A DNA stretch of 64,000 nucleotides from NCBI GenBank assembly GCA_031423495.1, contig JANPFP010000137.1, forward strand, positions 1 to 64,000. The letters are read 5' to 3'. The notes under the pieces were generated by a model. The model ran no database searches and was not told where the DNA came from. It worked only from the letters and a program-made list of their open reading frames with translations. Shown one piece after another: positions 8,949 through 18,204 of the stretch (its first letter is position 1; every line of letters starts with the position of its first letter). The position numbers and the translations under genes are program-made. This DNA comes from JACPYM01 sp031423495. GTDB lineage: Bacteria; Acidobacteriota; Blastocatellia; RBC074.

Positions 8949-11681
8949 ATGACCAAACAATTCGCACCGCCCAAGCCTGCCACTGGCTATGATGTTTTTC
9001 TCAGTTATTCGCGCCGAAACGGAGAGTTCGCTGAAGCATTTTATAAAAAGCTATCTGAGTATCAACCACCCAAAGGACTTGATTTACCGTTACGGCGTTT
9101 GCGTGTGTTTTTGGATAGGCGTGAGCTATTCGGAAACGATCTGGACGAAGCCTTGCGAAAGAACCTGCTCAACTCCGCCAAACTTATCGTGTTGTGTTCA
9201 CCAGAAGCCAGAAACAGTTCCTACGTAAATCAGGAGATTCGAGAGTTCGCAACGCACAAAGGAGCCAGCAACATCATTCCCGTCTTGATTTCCGGCAAAC
9301 CAAACCACGAAGCGCGCGACGAAGCAGAGAAAGCATTCCCGGAAGCTTTGTATGAAGCACTCGCTACACCTGAGAAGAAGGCTAATCCGTTTGCCGTAGA
9401 TTACCGCGAGTTTCGAATGAACAAGGACAAGTTCGATAAAGACCGTTATTACGATCCGTGGTTTGCCTCGTTAGCCAGCATTTACGAAAAGAACCGCAAC
9501 CAGATCGAACAACGTGAAAAGCATCGGCAAATCCGCAACCGCTGGCTTTGGGGGAGTGTTGTGGCTGGGGTCATTCTTATCCTGTTGGCTGCTCTTATGG
9601 TGACCATCAAGCAACGTCAAGAAGCCAATATACAGAAAGAGCAAGCTATAGAGCAGCGTCGAATTGCTGAATCACGCCTGTATGTCACACGAAGTCTAAT
9701 GGCTGATTTAGCTCTCGAACAGCAAGCATATATCCGTGGCAATGATTTTTTGGAGGCTTCATTTCCCTCACTTCCTGCCCCGCCGGAAGAAGATTATCGC
9801 CGGTTTGACTGGTACTATCTTTGGCGTCAATTTCACCTTGAGAAGCTAACTTTGAATCAGCATAAAAAAGAAGTTACGTCAGTAGCGTTTTCTCCGAATG
9901 GTGAACTCTTAGCGAGCGGTAGTTCTGACGGAACAGTCAGGCTGTGGGACATGAAGAGAGGGCTAGAAAAGTACGCCTTAAAATGGCATCAGAAAAGTGT
10001 TAGTTCGGTTGCCTTTATGCCGGACGGGAAGACGCTGGTTAGTGGTGGATGGGATGGTTCGTTAGTGCTTTGGGACGTAGCAACTGGAAAAGAAAATCCT
10101 ATAAAAGTAAGGCAACAGTCTGGAATTACTTCAATTGCTATTTCACTCGATGGGCTAACTCTGGCAAGTGGTAGCTCTAATGGAATAGTGACGCTCTGGG
10201 ATGTAGCAAGGCATCGAGAAAAAATGATAATTAACGCATGTAAAGATGCTGTTAGGTCGCTAGCATTTGCGCCTGATGGAAAAATACTTGCAAGTGCAAA
10301 CAGCGATAAGACCGTAACGCTATGGAATTCTGCGAATGGGCAAAAAAAAGCCGCATTGAATAGACACAGCGATCTTGTTAATTCGGTTCTGTTTGCACCA
10401 GATGGTAGGACTTTAGCGAGTGGTAGCTATGATGGAACAGTTAAACTTTGGGACACTTCTAGCTTAAAGGAAAAATCAACTTTACTAAATAGCGGCAAAC
10501 CTGTTATTGCCGTAGCTTATTCGCCTGACAGTCAGACACTAGCTGTAGCTAATCGCGATGGGACGATTAAGCTGTGGCACTCAGGGAACCAGCAAGCAAT
10601 AGCGACATTGTTAGGTCATAGTGGAGAGGTTTGGGCGCTTGCCTTCGCGCCGAACAGTCATACACTTGCTAGCGGCAGCGCTGATGGGTTCATAAAGCTA
10701 TGGGAAGTATTACCAATGGCAAAAAATGAAGACACTATTTTGAAAGGCCACAAAGGCTTAGTTCGCTCAGTGATTTTTTCGCCGGATGGACAGTCCTTGG
10801 CTAGCGGAAGTGATGATGGGACAGTCAGACTTTGGGATGTCAAAAGTGGGACGGAGCAGGCGACGTTCAGAGGACACCAATCTATTGTTTGGTCAGTCGC
10901 CTTTTCACCAGACGGCAAACACTTGGCTAGCGGAAGCGCAGATAAAAAAGTGAACTTGTGGGACATCGCAAACGGGAAGCTACGTGCAACACTTAGTGGG
11001 CATGTATCTGACGTGAGCAGAGTTGTGTTTGCTCCCAATGGACAAACTCTGGTGAGCGTGGGTAGTGGCGACGCGTCGCTGATGTTATGGGATATAAACG
11101 GCAATAAAGTGAAAACGATTCCAACCGGTCACAAGTACAGTATCATCGCACTAGCTTTTTTTGCGGATGGAAAACTGCTTGCAACTGGGAGCGGTGACGG
11201 TGTGGTGAAACTATGGGATGCAAAAAGCCTTGAAGAGAAGGAAACTTTTGCAATGCAACTGAACCCTACGATGGCAATGGCATTTTCGCTAGATGGAAAA
11301 ATACTGGCGAGTGGCGGATCGGATGGAACAGTTAAGCTCTGGGATGTGAAACGTAAGGTCGAGATAGCATCTCTGAAATGGCATGAAAGGATCGTGGAGG
11401 CCTTAGTATTTGCACCAGATGGGCTGACGTTAGCTAGCATGGGTGTTGATAAAAGAGTAAAGCTCTGGGATGTGCCGAGTGGGCAAGTAAAAGCAACAAT
11501 AAAGAGAATTGAAAGCCTAATTATTTCCGCTGCTTTTGCACCAAATAACCAGATATTAGCTATAGCTGGCGGTGGGCTAGCAAATGCACGCGGCCAAGAA
11601 GATTTTCCAATATTTCTAAAACGTGGGGCGACAGATGCCGAAGTAGCGCTGCAATGCAATCGCTGCGGGCGAAAGGAATGA
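8949..11681 (+). CDS. TIR domain - transmembrane helix - coiled coil - 14-blade WD40 protein
   Basis: 910 residues; ATG 8949 follows AGAGGA at good distance. The TIR domain is at 12-140 (YDVFLSYSRRNGEFAE, VFLDRRELFGNDLDEALR, IVLCSPEARNSSYVNQEI); E96 sits where the catalytic Glu of TIR NADases lies, with Y92 replacing the usual Trp. A membrane helix is at 199-220, a basic/glutamine-rich coiled coil at about 222-262, then 13 clear WD40 units (each ending K/RLWD) and a weaker 14th, enough for two seven-bladed propellers. No NTPase (STAND) domain lies between TIR and WD40, unlike most bacterial TIR-WD40 proteins. The gene is visibly AT-richer than its neighbours and lies between a gene remnant and REP repeats, suggesting transfer. 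A role in phage defence or stress signalling is inference. Confidence 0.9.
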   Translation: MTKQFAPPKPATGYDVFLSYSRRNGEFAEAFYKKLSEYQPPKGLDLPLRRLRVFLDRRELFGNDLDEALRKNLLNSAKLIVLCSPEARNSSYVNQEIREFATHKGASNIIPVLISGKPNHEARDEAEKAFPEALYEALATPEKKANPFAVDYREFRMNKDKFDKDRYYDPWFASLASIYEKNRNQIEQREKHRQIRNRWLWGSVVAGVILILLAALMVTIKQRQEANIQKEQAIEQRRIAESRLYVTRSLMADLALEQQAYIRGNDFLEASFPSLPAPPEEDYRRFDWYYLWRQFHLEKLTLNQHKKEVTSVAFSPNGELLASGSSDGTVRLWDMKRGLEKYALKWHQKSVSSVAFMPDGKTLVSGGWDGSLVLWDVATGKENPIKVRQQSGITSIAISLDGLTLASGSSNGIVTLWDVARHREKMIINACKDAVRSLAFAPDGKILASANSDKTVTLWNSANGQKKAALNRHSDLVNSVLFAPDGRTLASGSYDGTVKLWDTSSLKEKSTLLNSGKPVIAVAYSPDSQTLAVANRDGTIKLWHSGNQQAIATLLGHSGEVWALAFAPNSHTLASGSADGFIKLWEVLPMAKNEDTILKGHKGLVRSVIFSPDGQSLASGSDDGTVRLWDVKSGTEQATFRGHQSIVWSVAFSPDGKHLASGSADKKVNLWDIANGKLRATLSGHVSDVSRVVFAPNGQTLVSVGSGDASLMLWDINGNKVKTIPTGHKYSIIALAFFADGKLLATGSGDGVVKLWDAKSLEEKETFAMQLNPTMAMAFSLDGKILASGGSDGTVKLWDVKRKVEIASLKWHERIVEALVFAPDGLTLASMGVDKRVKLWDVPSGQVKATIKRIESLIISAAFAPNNQILAIAGGGLANARGQEDFPIFLKRGATDAEVALQCNRCGRKE

Positions 11682-11689
11682 GGCGGCGC

Positions 11690-12122
11690 GGCGCTCCCAT
11701 GCACTTCATGGCCTGACATAAGACTTGTGATGGATACGCCTCGGGGAAACGGCGCAGCCTGGGTACGCACCCGCTTCCAGCGTGCGTCTCGGCGACGAAC
11801 CGCTTGAGGCCAGCGGGGTGCCCCTTCGGACTGATTTGATTGAACGCCGAGACCGCAGGCTGGAAGCGCTGCGTACCCAGGCTATTGGCGATCACTGCCA
11901 CGCACTTCATTGCCTGACCAGATAAGACTTGTGAGGGAACGCCAGCTGGGTAACCGCGAAGCCCTGGGTACGCATCCGCTTCCAGCGTGCGTCTCGGCTT
12001 CAGGCGCAATGAGGCCAGCGGGCTACCCCTTCGGCATCAACATATCCCAAGCCAAGACGCACGCTGGAAGCGAATGCGTACCCAGGCTTTACCCAAGCTC
12101 ACCCAAAAAAAAGGAGACAAGC
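11690..12122. repeat. REP region upstream of the RAYT gene (two ~200-bp units)
   Basis: Four REP palindromes: forward copies at 11758-11793 and 11963-11998, reverse copies at 11846-11881 and 12051-12086. The core is CCTGGGTACGCA plus GCTTCCAGCGTGCGTC, ending in TCGGC. The larger context is also duplicated: 'CACTTCATGGCCTGAC...AAGACTTGTGA' at 11701-11730 recurs at 11903-11934. Each forward-reverse pair encloses a GGCCAGCGGG..CCCCTTCGG segment and can fold into a long stem. Confidence 0.85.
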
Positions 12123-12782
12123 ATGGCAAAGTCTTTCAAAGGCCGTTTGGTAGTGGCGAAAAAAGATTCGCCGCACAGTTGGTATTCACGCGGCTACTTC
12201 CCGCATTTCGACGGCGCAGGTACGCAGCACGTCTGTTTTCGTCTTGGTGATGCCTTGCCGCAACACGTATTGGCGCGTTGGCGCGAGGAACTGAAAGCGC
12301 TCCCTGAAAACGAAGCCGCGCTGGAGCGACGCAAGCGGATTCATGAATTTCTCGATAGCGGTTATGGTGCTTGCTGGTTGCGCGATGAACGGCTGGCTGA
12401 AGTGGTTGAGAACGCCTTGCTACATTTTGATGGCGAACGGTATGCACTGCACGCCTGGTGTGTGATGCCCAATCACGTGCATACGCTTTTCACGCCGGAG
12501 CCAGGGTTTACCATGAGCCAGATCAGCCACTCGTGGAAAAGCTTTACGGCAAACGAATGCAACAAGCTGCTTGAGCGTACGGGCCAGTTTTGGGAACGCG
12601 AGCCTTATGATCGCTACATCCGCAATGAGCGGCATTATCACAATGCGGTGGCTTACATCGAAGACAATCCCGTCAAGGCCGGCCTTTGCGAGAAACCGGA
12701 AGACTGGCGATGGAGCAGCGCCCGGGTGCGTAGCGCTTCCAGCGTGCGTCTCGGCTTGGAAAGTGATGATGCCGAAGGATAG
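12123..12782 (+). CDS. REP-associated tyrosine transposase (RAYT, Y1_Tnp/IS200-like)
   Basis: 219 residues. ATG 12123 has an AAGGAG RBS 6 nt away. The HUH motif lies in AWCVMPNHVHTLF (H118, H120), the Tyr region in REPYDRYIRNERHYHNAVAYI (candidate nucleophile Y162 or Y165), followed by DNPVKAGLCEKPEDWRWSS, typical of RAYTs. RAYTs are domesticated single-strand transposases that recognise and mobilise REP palindromes. Seven REP copies flank this gene. The last ~19 residues (from RVRSASSVRLG) are encoded by a REP copy (12721-12755), so the original C-terminus may have ended at WRWSSA and been extended by the repeat. Confidence 0.92.
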   Translation: MAKSFKGRLVVAKKDSPHSWYSRGYFPHFDGAGTQHVCFRLGDALPQHVLARWREELKALPENEAALERRKRIHEFLDSGYGACWLRDERLAEVVENALLHFDGERYALHAWCVMPNHVHTLFTPEPGFTMSQISHSWKSFTANECNKLLERTGQFWEREPYDRYIRNERHYHNAVAYIEDNPVKAGLCEKPEDWRWSSARVRSASSVRLGLESDDAEG

Positions 12783-12912
12783 CCCGCTGCCTGGGTACGC
12801 ACCGCTTCCAGCGTGCGTCTCGGCTTGCGAAGTAGTGATGCCGAAGGATAGCCCTTTCAGCACTATCACGCCTGATGCCGAGACGCACGCTGGAAGCGGT
12901 GCGTACCCAGGC
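12721..12912. repeat. REP palindromes overlapping and following the RAYT 3' end
   Basis: Forward copies at 12721-12755 (inside the RAYT reading frame) and 12790-12824, reverse copy at 12877-12911. Between them GATGCCGAAGGATAGCCC occurs twice (12770-12787 and 12839-12856). The array ends 13 bp before the stop of the next, convergent gene. Confidence 0.85.
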
Positions 12913-12924
12913 TTTACCCAAGCT

Positions 12925-15900
12925 TCACTTAACCGCCACGCGAACGGCATTGGTGAACCGTCCATCCACTGAAACCTCAAGCTCGACTTCGCCGCGTCCG
13001 ATGAGGCTGCGCGGTACGCGGACGTTTATTTGATCGAGTCCGACGAGATCGCCTTGCCCGCCTGCATACAAGACTTCTCCGCTAATCGTATTGGCATAAC
13101 GCGCCGTCACCGGACTTGAGGCCGCGCGTCCGCGAATGCCCGTGCCGAATAACAACAGAAACACCTGATCGCTTTCGGGGCCAAGATCAATCGGGATGGC
13201 GACGAACTGACTGGTCGCCGTGTCGTAGCGCGCGACGTTTTCATACGCGAGCGAGCCGTCGGCCTTGACGCGCAACAGTGCAGCGGCAGCCAAGCCCGAA
13301 CCGGATGCGTTCGCGGTAAACAAGCCGGGCGCGAATGTGCCAATCGTGACTGAGCCAATCGAAACGATGCTGTCGCCGTTGGTGATCGTCACGGTTGCCA
13401 AGCCCAGAGCGGTTTGCGCGGGCATGAGGTAATTGACCTGATTGGCGGAGACGAAAAACAGGGGCGCGAGACGCTCTACGTTTTGCGCATCGCGTACGCG
13501 CACGGTCGTGCCTGCGAGCGTCGTCGGCAAGGGCAAGCTGTTGGCTACGACAGTGGTTGAAGCCAAGCCGCCGCCAAAGGCCGCGATGATCTGTTCAGGC
13601 GCGAGCGGATTCGCCGCGTAATTCGCCGCCGAGACTGAAGCGACTGCGCCCACCAACGTCAACGTACCCGGCGTGAAAGTCGCCGTCAGCGTTTCTGCAT
13701 TCGCGTTGACGAGTTCGCGCGTGACGGGGCGATCATTGAAATTGATCGCCGTCGTAGCGCCGCTCGCATTCGCCGCTACGTTAAACGTCAACGTGAGCAG
13801 CTTGCGTTTGCCCGCCGCGATGCTCTGCCCTGCGTTGTAAGCCAAAGCAAACCCGATACGCCCACTGGCGGCTTGGGCGGCGTTGACGTTAAGCCCCGCC
13901 GAACCCGCTTCGCTCGCCATCGCTGCGTTGACGAAACTCAATTGCGCCGCGTCAAAGTCCAAACTGAATCCGATGCCGTTCTCATTGCCTTGCGCGTCAA
14001 TCTCTACGGTAACGACACCTTGCTGTCCGCGCGCGAGTTGCACGCTAACAATTCTCAACACTCTTGCTTGCTGGCTTTCCTTTGCTAAACCAGTTTTCAC
14101 TTCGGGATTGTAGGGCAGGTTACGAACCTGCCCTACGCCACTAAATGTCCGCACATCGTAGGGCAGGTTACGAACCTGCCCTGCGCCACTAAATGTCCGC
14201 ACATCGTAGGGCAGGTTACGAACCTGCCCTACATAACGCGCGCCAAGACCGCCAACTGATGACGGGCCGCCCGTGGGCGTTTCAGGATCAAGTCCGGCGG
14301 CATAACGTCCGGCTTGCACCCAATCGGCGATGCTCAAGCTGCCGTTGCCGCGTGCGTCGCGCGGAGCGCAATCGGCGCGTTGGAATTCGCCCGCCGTCTG
14401 TGTCGTATCGAGTCCGGCGGCGAACCGTCCGACTTGCACCCAATCGGCGATACTCAAAGAACCGTTGCCGTTGGGACGCGGCGCGACATCGGCTTCGAGT
14501 CCGCCGGATGAGACGGTGGCTACGGTGACGGTTGCGGACGCGGTTCCGCCGCCTTGCGCTGCGGGCAAGGTCGCCGTAATCGTCGCCGTACCAGCGGCAA
14601 TGCCTGAGACAATCAAGGTCGCGCTGTTGGTGTTAGCCGATACGGTAATCGTCGCGGGCAGCGTGGCTATTGATGGATTGCTGGACGTGAGCGTGACAGT
14701 GAGCGCATTGGCTTGCGGCGGATTCAACGTGAGCGTCAGCACGCCCGTGCCGCCGGGTTGAATATCCAACGTAGCGGGCGCGAGCGTTGCCGCTACATCC
14801 GGCAAAATTTTCGCTACGAAAATATCGGTGCCTCCGCCATAGGCGAACAGCGGAAACTGGATGTTGAAATCAGGCGAAGAAGTCGCGCCGGTTAGATAAG
14901 CCGTGCCGCGACTGTCTACGGCAATGGCTCCGCCGCCGTCGTCGCCGCTGCCGCCTAGATAGGTCGAATAAAACAGCGCGCTGCCCGCCGGACTCAATCG
15001 CGTGATGAAGGCTTCGTTGCCGCCGCGATTGTCTGCTTGCAACGGGCTTTGGCGCGGGAAGTTGAGCGAGTTCGTCAGGCCGGTGATGAACGCGCTGCCT
15101 TCGGCATCAACGGCGATGCCCGATGCCGTATCAATCGAGCTGCCGCCGAGATAAGTGGAATAAATGATTTGCGCGCCGGTGGTATTGAGCTTCGTGACAA
15201 AGGCGTCGAAGTTGCCGCCGCCCGTCGCGGTTTGAAATGCATTCGCCGTGGGAAAGTCGTTTGAGCCAGTAGCGCCCGCAATATAAGCGTTGCCGCTTTG
15301 GTCAACGGCGACGGCTTCGGCAAGGTCGCTGCGGCGTCCGCCGAGATATGTCGAATAAAGCATCTGCGAACCGTCGTTGCTGAATTTAGCCGCGAACGCA
15401 TCTTGCTGTCCGCGATTGTTGGCTTGCAACGGATTGCGCGTGTTGAAATCAGTCGAGAAGCTTTCGCCTACGACATAGGCATTGCCTTGCGGATCAATCC
15501 CAATGTCTGCCGCTGTGTCGCCCGCCGTGCCGCCCAGGTAAGTCGAATAAACAAGCTGCGTGCCTGAACTGTCGAGCTTCGTCACGAACGCATCGCCGAG
15601 TCCGCGCGCGTTCGCTTGCACGGCGTTGCGCGTGGGGAAGTTGTCGCTATACGTGCTGCCTGCGAGATAAGCGTTGCCTGCGAGATCGGTGGCGATGCCG
15701 CGCGCTTCGTCGCCGAAATTGCCGCCGAGATAAGTCGAATAAATCAACGTCGAACCCGACGCGTTGAACTTGGCGACAAACGCATCCTGTCCGCCCGCGT
15801 TGCTGGCTTGCAGCGGATTGCGCGTCGGCAAGTTGGTCGAAGTCGTCGCGCCCGTCACATAAGCATTGCCCGATCCGTCCACCGCAATGTCTGCGCCGGT

Positions 15901-18204
15901 GTCAGAACCGTTGCCGCCAAAATAAGTGTTAAAGGCTACGTCGTTATTGTCGGCGAGAATCTTGGTGACGAAGACCTCAAGGCCGCCGCGACTCGTGGCC
16001 TGCAACGGATTGCGCGTGCCGTAATCGTTCGAGCTGGTATAGCCCGTGATGTAAGCGTTGCCCGCCGTATCAATCGCAATCCCTAAGCCGAGGTCTTCGC
16101 CCGCGCCGCCGAGGTAAGTCGAATAAGTGAGTTGCGAACCAGCGGGGTTGAGTTTGGTGACGAACGCATCCAGCCCGCCGCGATTGGCGGGTTGCAACGG
16201 ATTCACCGTCGTGAAATCAACCGACCTCGTATCGCCCGTGATAAACGCATTGCCGGCGCCATCCACCGCTAAACCAAAGGCGTAATCTTCGCGCGCGCCG
16301 CCCAAGTAAGTCGCGTAAAGCAATTGCGACGCGGCGCTGTTGAGCTTGAGGATGAAGGCGTCTTCGTTGCCGCGATTCGCTGCTTGCAATGCGTTAACCG
16401 TCGTCAGATCAGTCGAAGCCGTGCGGCCCGCGACATAGATTTGCCCGTTGGCATCAAGGCCAATGCCGCGCGCAAAGTCTACGTTAGCGCCTCCGTAATA
16501 AGTCGAACTCAACAACGTCGCGCCGTTCGCACTGAGCCGCGTGATGAAGGCATCGCTCTGTCCGCGATTGTTATTCTGTATCGCGTTCGCCAACGGAAAG
16601 TCAGTCGAGAACGTATTGCCGCACAGAAACGCATTGCCGGCGGCATCGGTGCGCAAGCCGTAAACGGTGTCTATGGCGTTGCCGCCGAGATAGGTCGAAT
16701 AGAGCAATTGCGAACCGTTCACATTCACTTTGGCGATGAATCCATCGGTCGCGCCGCGATTGGTCGCTTGCAACGCATTCGCCAAATTGAAATCAGTCGA
16801 AGCCGTACCGCCCGCGAGATAAGCGTTACCCGCGTTGTCTACCGCCACGGCGTATGCTTCATCAAGACTGCTGCCGCCGAGGAAGGTCGCATAAACCAAA
16901 CCCGTGCCTGCGGCATTCACTTTGGCGATGAAAGCATCGGCTCCGCCGCGATTCAACGGTTGCAACGCGGCCTGTACCGGAAAGTCGCTCGACGCCGTAG
17001 AGCCTGCGACATAAGCATTGCCGCCCGTGTCAATCGCCAGCGCGAAAGCCTGATCTATGCCGCCGCCGCCGAGATAAGACGAATAAATCAGCGCCGTGCC
17101 CTGCGCGTTGAGCTTGGTGATGAAGGCATCGTTAGCCTGTCCGTTAAGTGTCGTTTGAAAAGGATTACGCGTATTGAAATCCGCTGAGTTCGTAATACCC
17201 GCAACATACGCGTTGCCGAAATTATCAACGGCAATGCCCTGCCCGCTGTCTTCGCCGCTGCCGCCCAGGTAAGTCGAATAAATGATATCAGTACCGGCGG
17301 GATTGAGTTTCGTGACGAACGCATCGAACTTGCCGCCGCGATTCAAGGTTTGCAGCGGCAGCACTGTGTTGAAGTTGTTGGAATACGTTGTGCCGGTGAC
17401 ATAGGCGTTGCCGCTCGCATCAATCGCAATCGCCAGCCCTTCGTCAGAGCCGATGCCGCCAAAGAAACTCGAATAATCAATCACCGGATCAATCGTCAGC
17501 GGTTGGCTCGCATCGTAATCGTCATCATCAATTGCAAAGCCGATTCCATTGCCGCCTAACAAAACATAACGGCTCGTCACGTTGCGCCGCTTTCCACGAA
17601 TCGTTTGATAACTGACGGGCGCACGTTGAATGAGTTCCGCGCCGTTCACCGACAAGCGCAAGTCGCCGTTGGGTAAGGCTTCGATGCGGTCTGCGCCTTC
17701 GAGCGTCACGCTCACGTCGCGCGGGTCAACGCCGGGCGCGACGATGAAATCATATTCGAGCGCGCGTTGCGTTCCATAAAAAGCCGCAGTCACACCGGGC
17801 TGCACTTCGCGGTATTCGACGCGCGCAAAATTGCGAATGTCGCTGCGCCACGCGGTCGGATCGTTGCCGATGAAATAATTGCTGCGCGTGCGAAGTTCAT
17901 CCATGCCGACGGGCGACGAAGTTTTGACGGCGAACTTCAAGCGCAACTGCGTTTCATCGTTTTGCTGAGGCGTAAACAATCGCAACGTCGCGTCGCGTTC
18001 GGTCAGAAAGACTTGATAGCCGTGACCGCGCGCGATGAATTTCACGGCGTCGTGCGCCTGCCCCGCGTTCGCTTCAAAAGCCATCGGCAATTGGCTATAG
18101 CTTTTTTCCGCCGCTGCACTAACAGATGAATGCCGTGCGGCGAACCATCCGCCCAACAGCAACGCGGCAGCCGAAAAAACAAAAACAACTTTACGGTACG
18201 ACAT
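12925..18204 (-). CDS. Giant secreted SBBP-propeller / dockerin-like / cohesin-like / TIGR03437 protein
   Basis: 1,759 residues from ATG 18204 (AGAGGTG RBS; the longer frame to 18441 is not protein-like). Signal peptide in 1-32; an N-terminal domain begins at SYSQLPMAFEANAGQ, the family module that precedes SBBP arrays. Fourteen SBBP repeats of ~57 residues follow (YSTYLGG..D......D..GNAYV.G.T), then an Ig-like domain, two dockerin-like Ca-binding units (NGNGSLSIADWVQVGRFAAG and GNGSLSIADWVQAGRYAAG), a linker of three VGQVRNLPYDVRTFSG-type units made from palindromic DNA repeats (14110-14232), a cohesin-like domain and a TIGR03437 domain. It is probably an outer-surface adhesin or scaffold. 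Having dockerin- and cohesin-like modules in one chain suggests self-association or intramolecular contact (inference). Its own promoter region is shared with the divergent 18578 gene. Confidence 0.93.
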   Translation of the reverse strand: MSYRKVVFVFSAAALLLGGWFAARHSSVSAAAEKSYSQLPMAFEANAGQAHDAVKFIARGHGYQVFLTERDATLRLFTPQQNDETQLRLKFAVKTSSPVGMDELRTRSNYFIGNDPTAWRSDIRNFARVEYREVQPGVTAAFYGTQRALEYDFIVAPGVDPRDVSVTLEGADRIEALPNGDLRLSVNGAELIQRAPVSYQTIRGKRRNVTSRYVLLGGNGIGFAIDDDDYDASQPLTIDPVIDYSSFFGGIGSDEGLAIAIDASGNAYVTGTTYSNNFNTVLPLQTLNRGGKFDAFVTKLNPAGTDIIYSTYLGGSGEDSGQGIAVDNFGNAYVAGITNSADFNTRNPFQTTLNGQANDAFITKLNAQGTALIYSSYLGGGGIDQAFALAIDTGGNAYVAGSTASSDFPVQAALQPLNRGGADAFIAKVNAAGTGLVYATFLGGSSLDEAYAVAVDNAGNAYLAGGTASTDFNLANALQATNRGATDGFIAKVNVNGSQLLYSTYLGGNAIDTVYGLRTDAAGNAFLCGNTFSTDFPLANAIQNNNRGQSDAFITRLSANGATLLSSTYYGGANVDFARGIGLDANGQIYVAGRTASTDLTTVNALQAANRGNEDAFILKLNSAASQLLYATYLGGAREDYAFGLAVDGAGNAFITGDTRSVDFTTVNPLQPANRGGLDAFVTKLNPAGSQLTYSTYLGGAGEDLGLGIAIDTAGNAYITGYTSSNDYGTRNPLQATSRGGLEVFVTKILADNNDVAFNTYFGGNGSDTGADIAVDGSGNAYVTGATTSTNLPTRNPLQASNAGGQDAFVAKFNASGSTLIYSTYLGGNFGDEARGIATDLAGNAYLAGSTYSDNFPTRNAVQANARGLGDAFVTKLDSSGTQLVYSTYLGGTAGDTAADIGIDPQGNAYVVGESFSTDFNTRNPLQANNRGQQDAFAAKFSNDGSQMLYSTYLGGRRSDLAEAVAVDQSGNAYIAGATGSNDFPTANAFQTATGGGNFDAFVTKLNTTGAQIIYSTYLGGSSIDTASGIAVDAEGSAFITGLTNSLNFPRQSPLQADNRGGNEAFITRLSPAGSALFYSTYLGGSGDDGGGAIAVDSRGTAYLTGATSSPDFNIQFPLFAYGGGTDIFVAKILPDVAATLAPATLDIQPGGTGVLTLTLNPPQANALTVTLTSSNPSIATLPATITVSANTNSATLIVSGIAAGTATITATLPAAQGGGTASATVTVATVSSGGLEADVAPRPNGNGSLSIADWVQVGRFAAGLDTTQTAGEFQRADCAPRDARGNGSLSIADWVQAGRYAAGLDPETPTGGPSSVGGLGARYVGQVRNLPYDVRTFSGAGQVRNLPYDVRTFSGVGQVRNLPYNPEVKTGLAKESQQARVLRIVSVQLARGQQGVVTVEIDAQGNENGIGFSLDFDAAQLSFVNAAMASEAGSAGLNVNAAQAASGRIGFALAYNAGQSIAAGKRKLLTLTFNVAANASGATTAINFNDRPVTRELVNANAETLTATFTPGTLTLVGAVASVSAANYAANPLAPEQIIAAFGGGLASTTVVANSLPLPTTLAGTTVRVRDAQNVERLAPLFFVSANQVNYLMPAQTALGLATVTITNGDSIVSIGSVTIGTFAPGLFTANASGSGLAAAALLRVKADGSLAYENVARYDTATSQFVAIPIDLGPESDQVFLLLFGTGIRGRAASSPVTARYANTISGEVLYAGGQGDLVGLDQINVRVPRSLIGRGEVELEVSVDGRFTNAVRVAVK
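14110..14232. repeat. Three in-frame palindromic repeats (48-bp period) inside a coding sequence
   Basis: Palindromes at 14110-14136, 14158-14184 and 14206-14232, each GTAGGGCAGGTT and its near complement around a 3-nt centre (copy 2 has one mismatch at its end), separated by a conserved 21-bp spacer. The 48-bp period keeps the frame, adding 16-residue units to the secreted protein. A similar intergenic palindrome occurs at 28970-28996. Confidence 0.92.

Noticed and set aside
10658..11770. Two minus-strand ORFs antisense to the WD40 region
   Set aside because: Their repeats mirror the WD40 blades; codon usage and composition are not protein-like.
16324..17187. Long plus-strand ORFs (up to 287 codons) through the SBBP gene
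   Set aside because: They are antisense shadows of the repeat-rich coding sequence, with arginine-rich composition and no RBS or domain.
14800..17480. Regular periodicity resembling a repeat array or CRISPR
   Set aside because: The ~170-bp period is the SBBP protein repeat, diverged at DNA level and in frame; there are no identical spacer-separated repeats.
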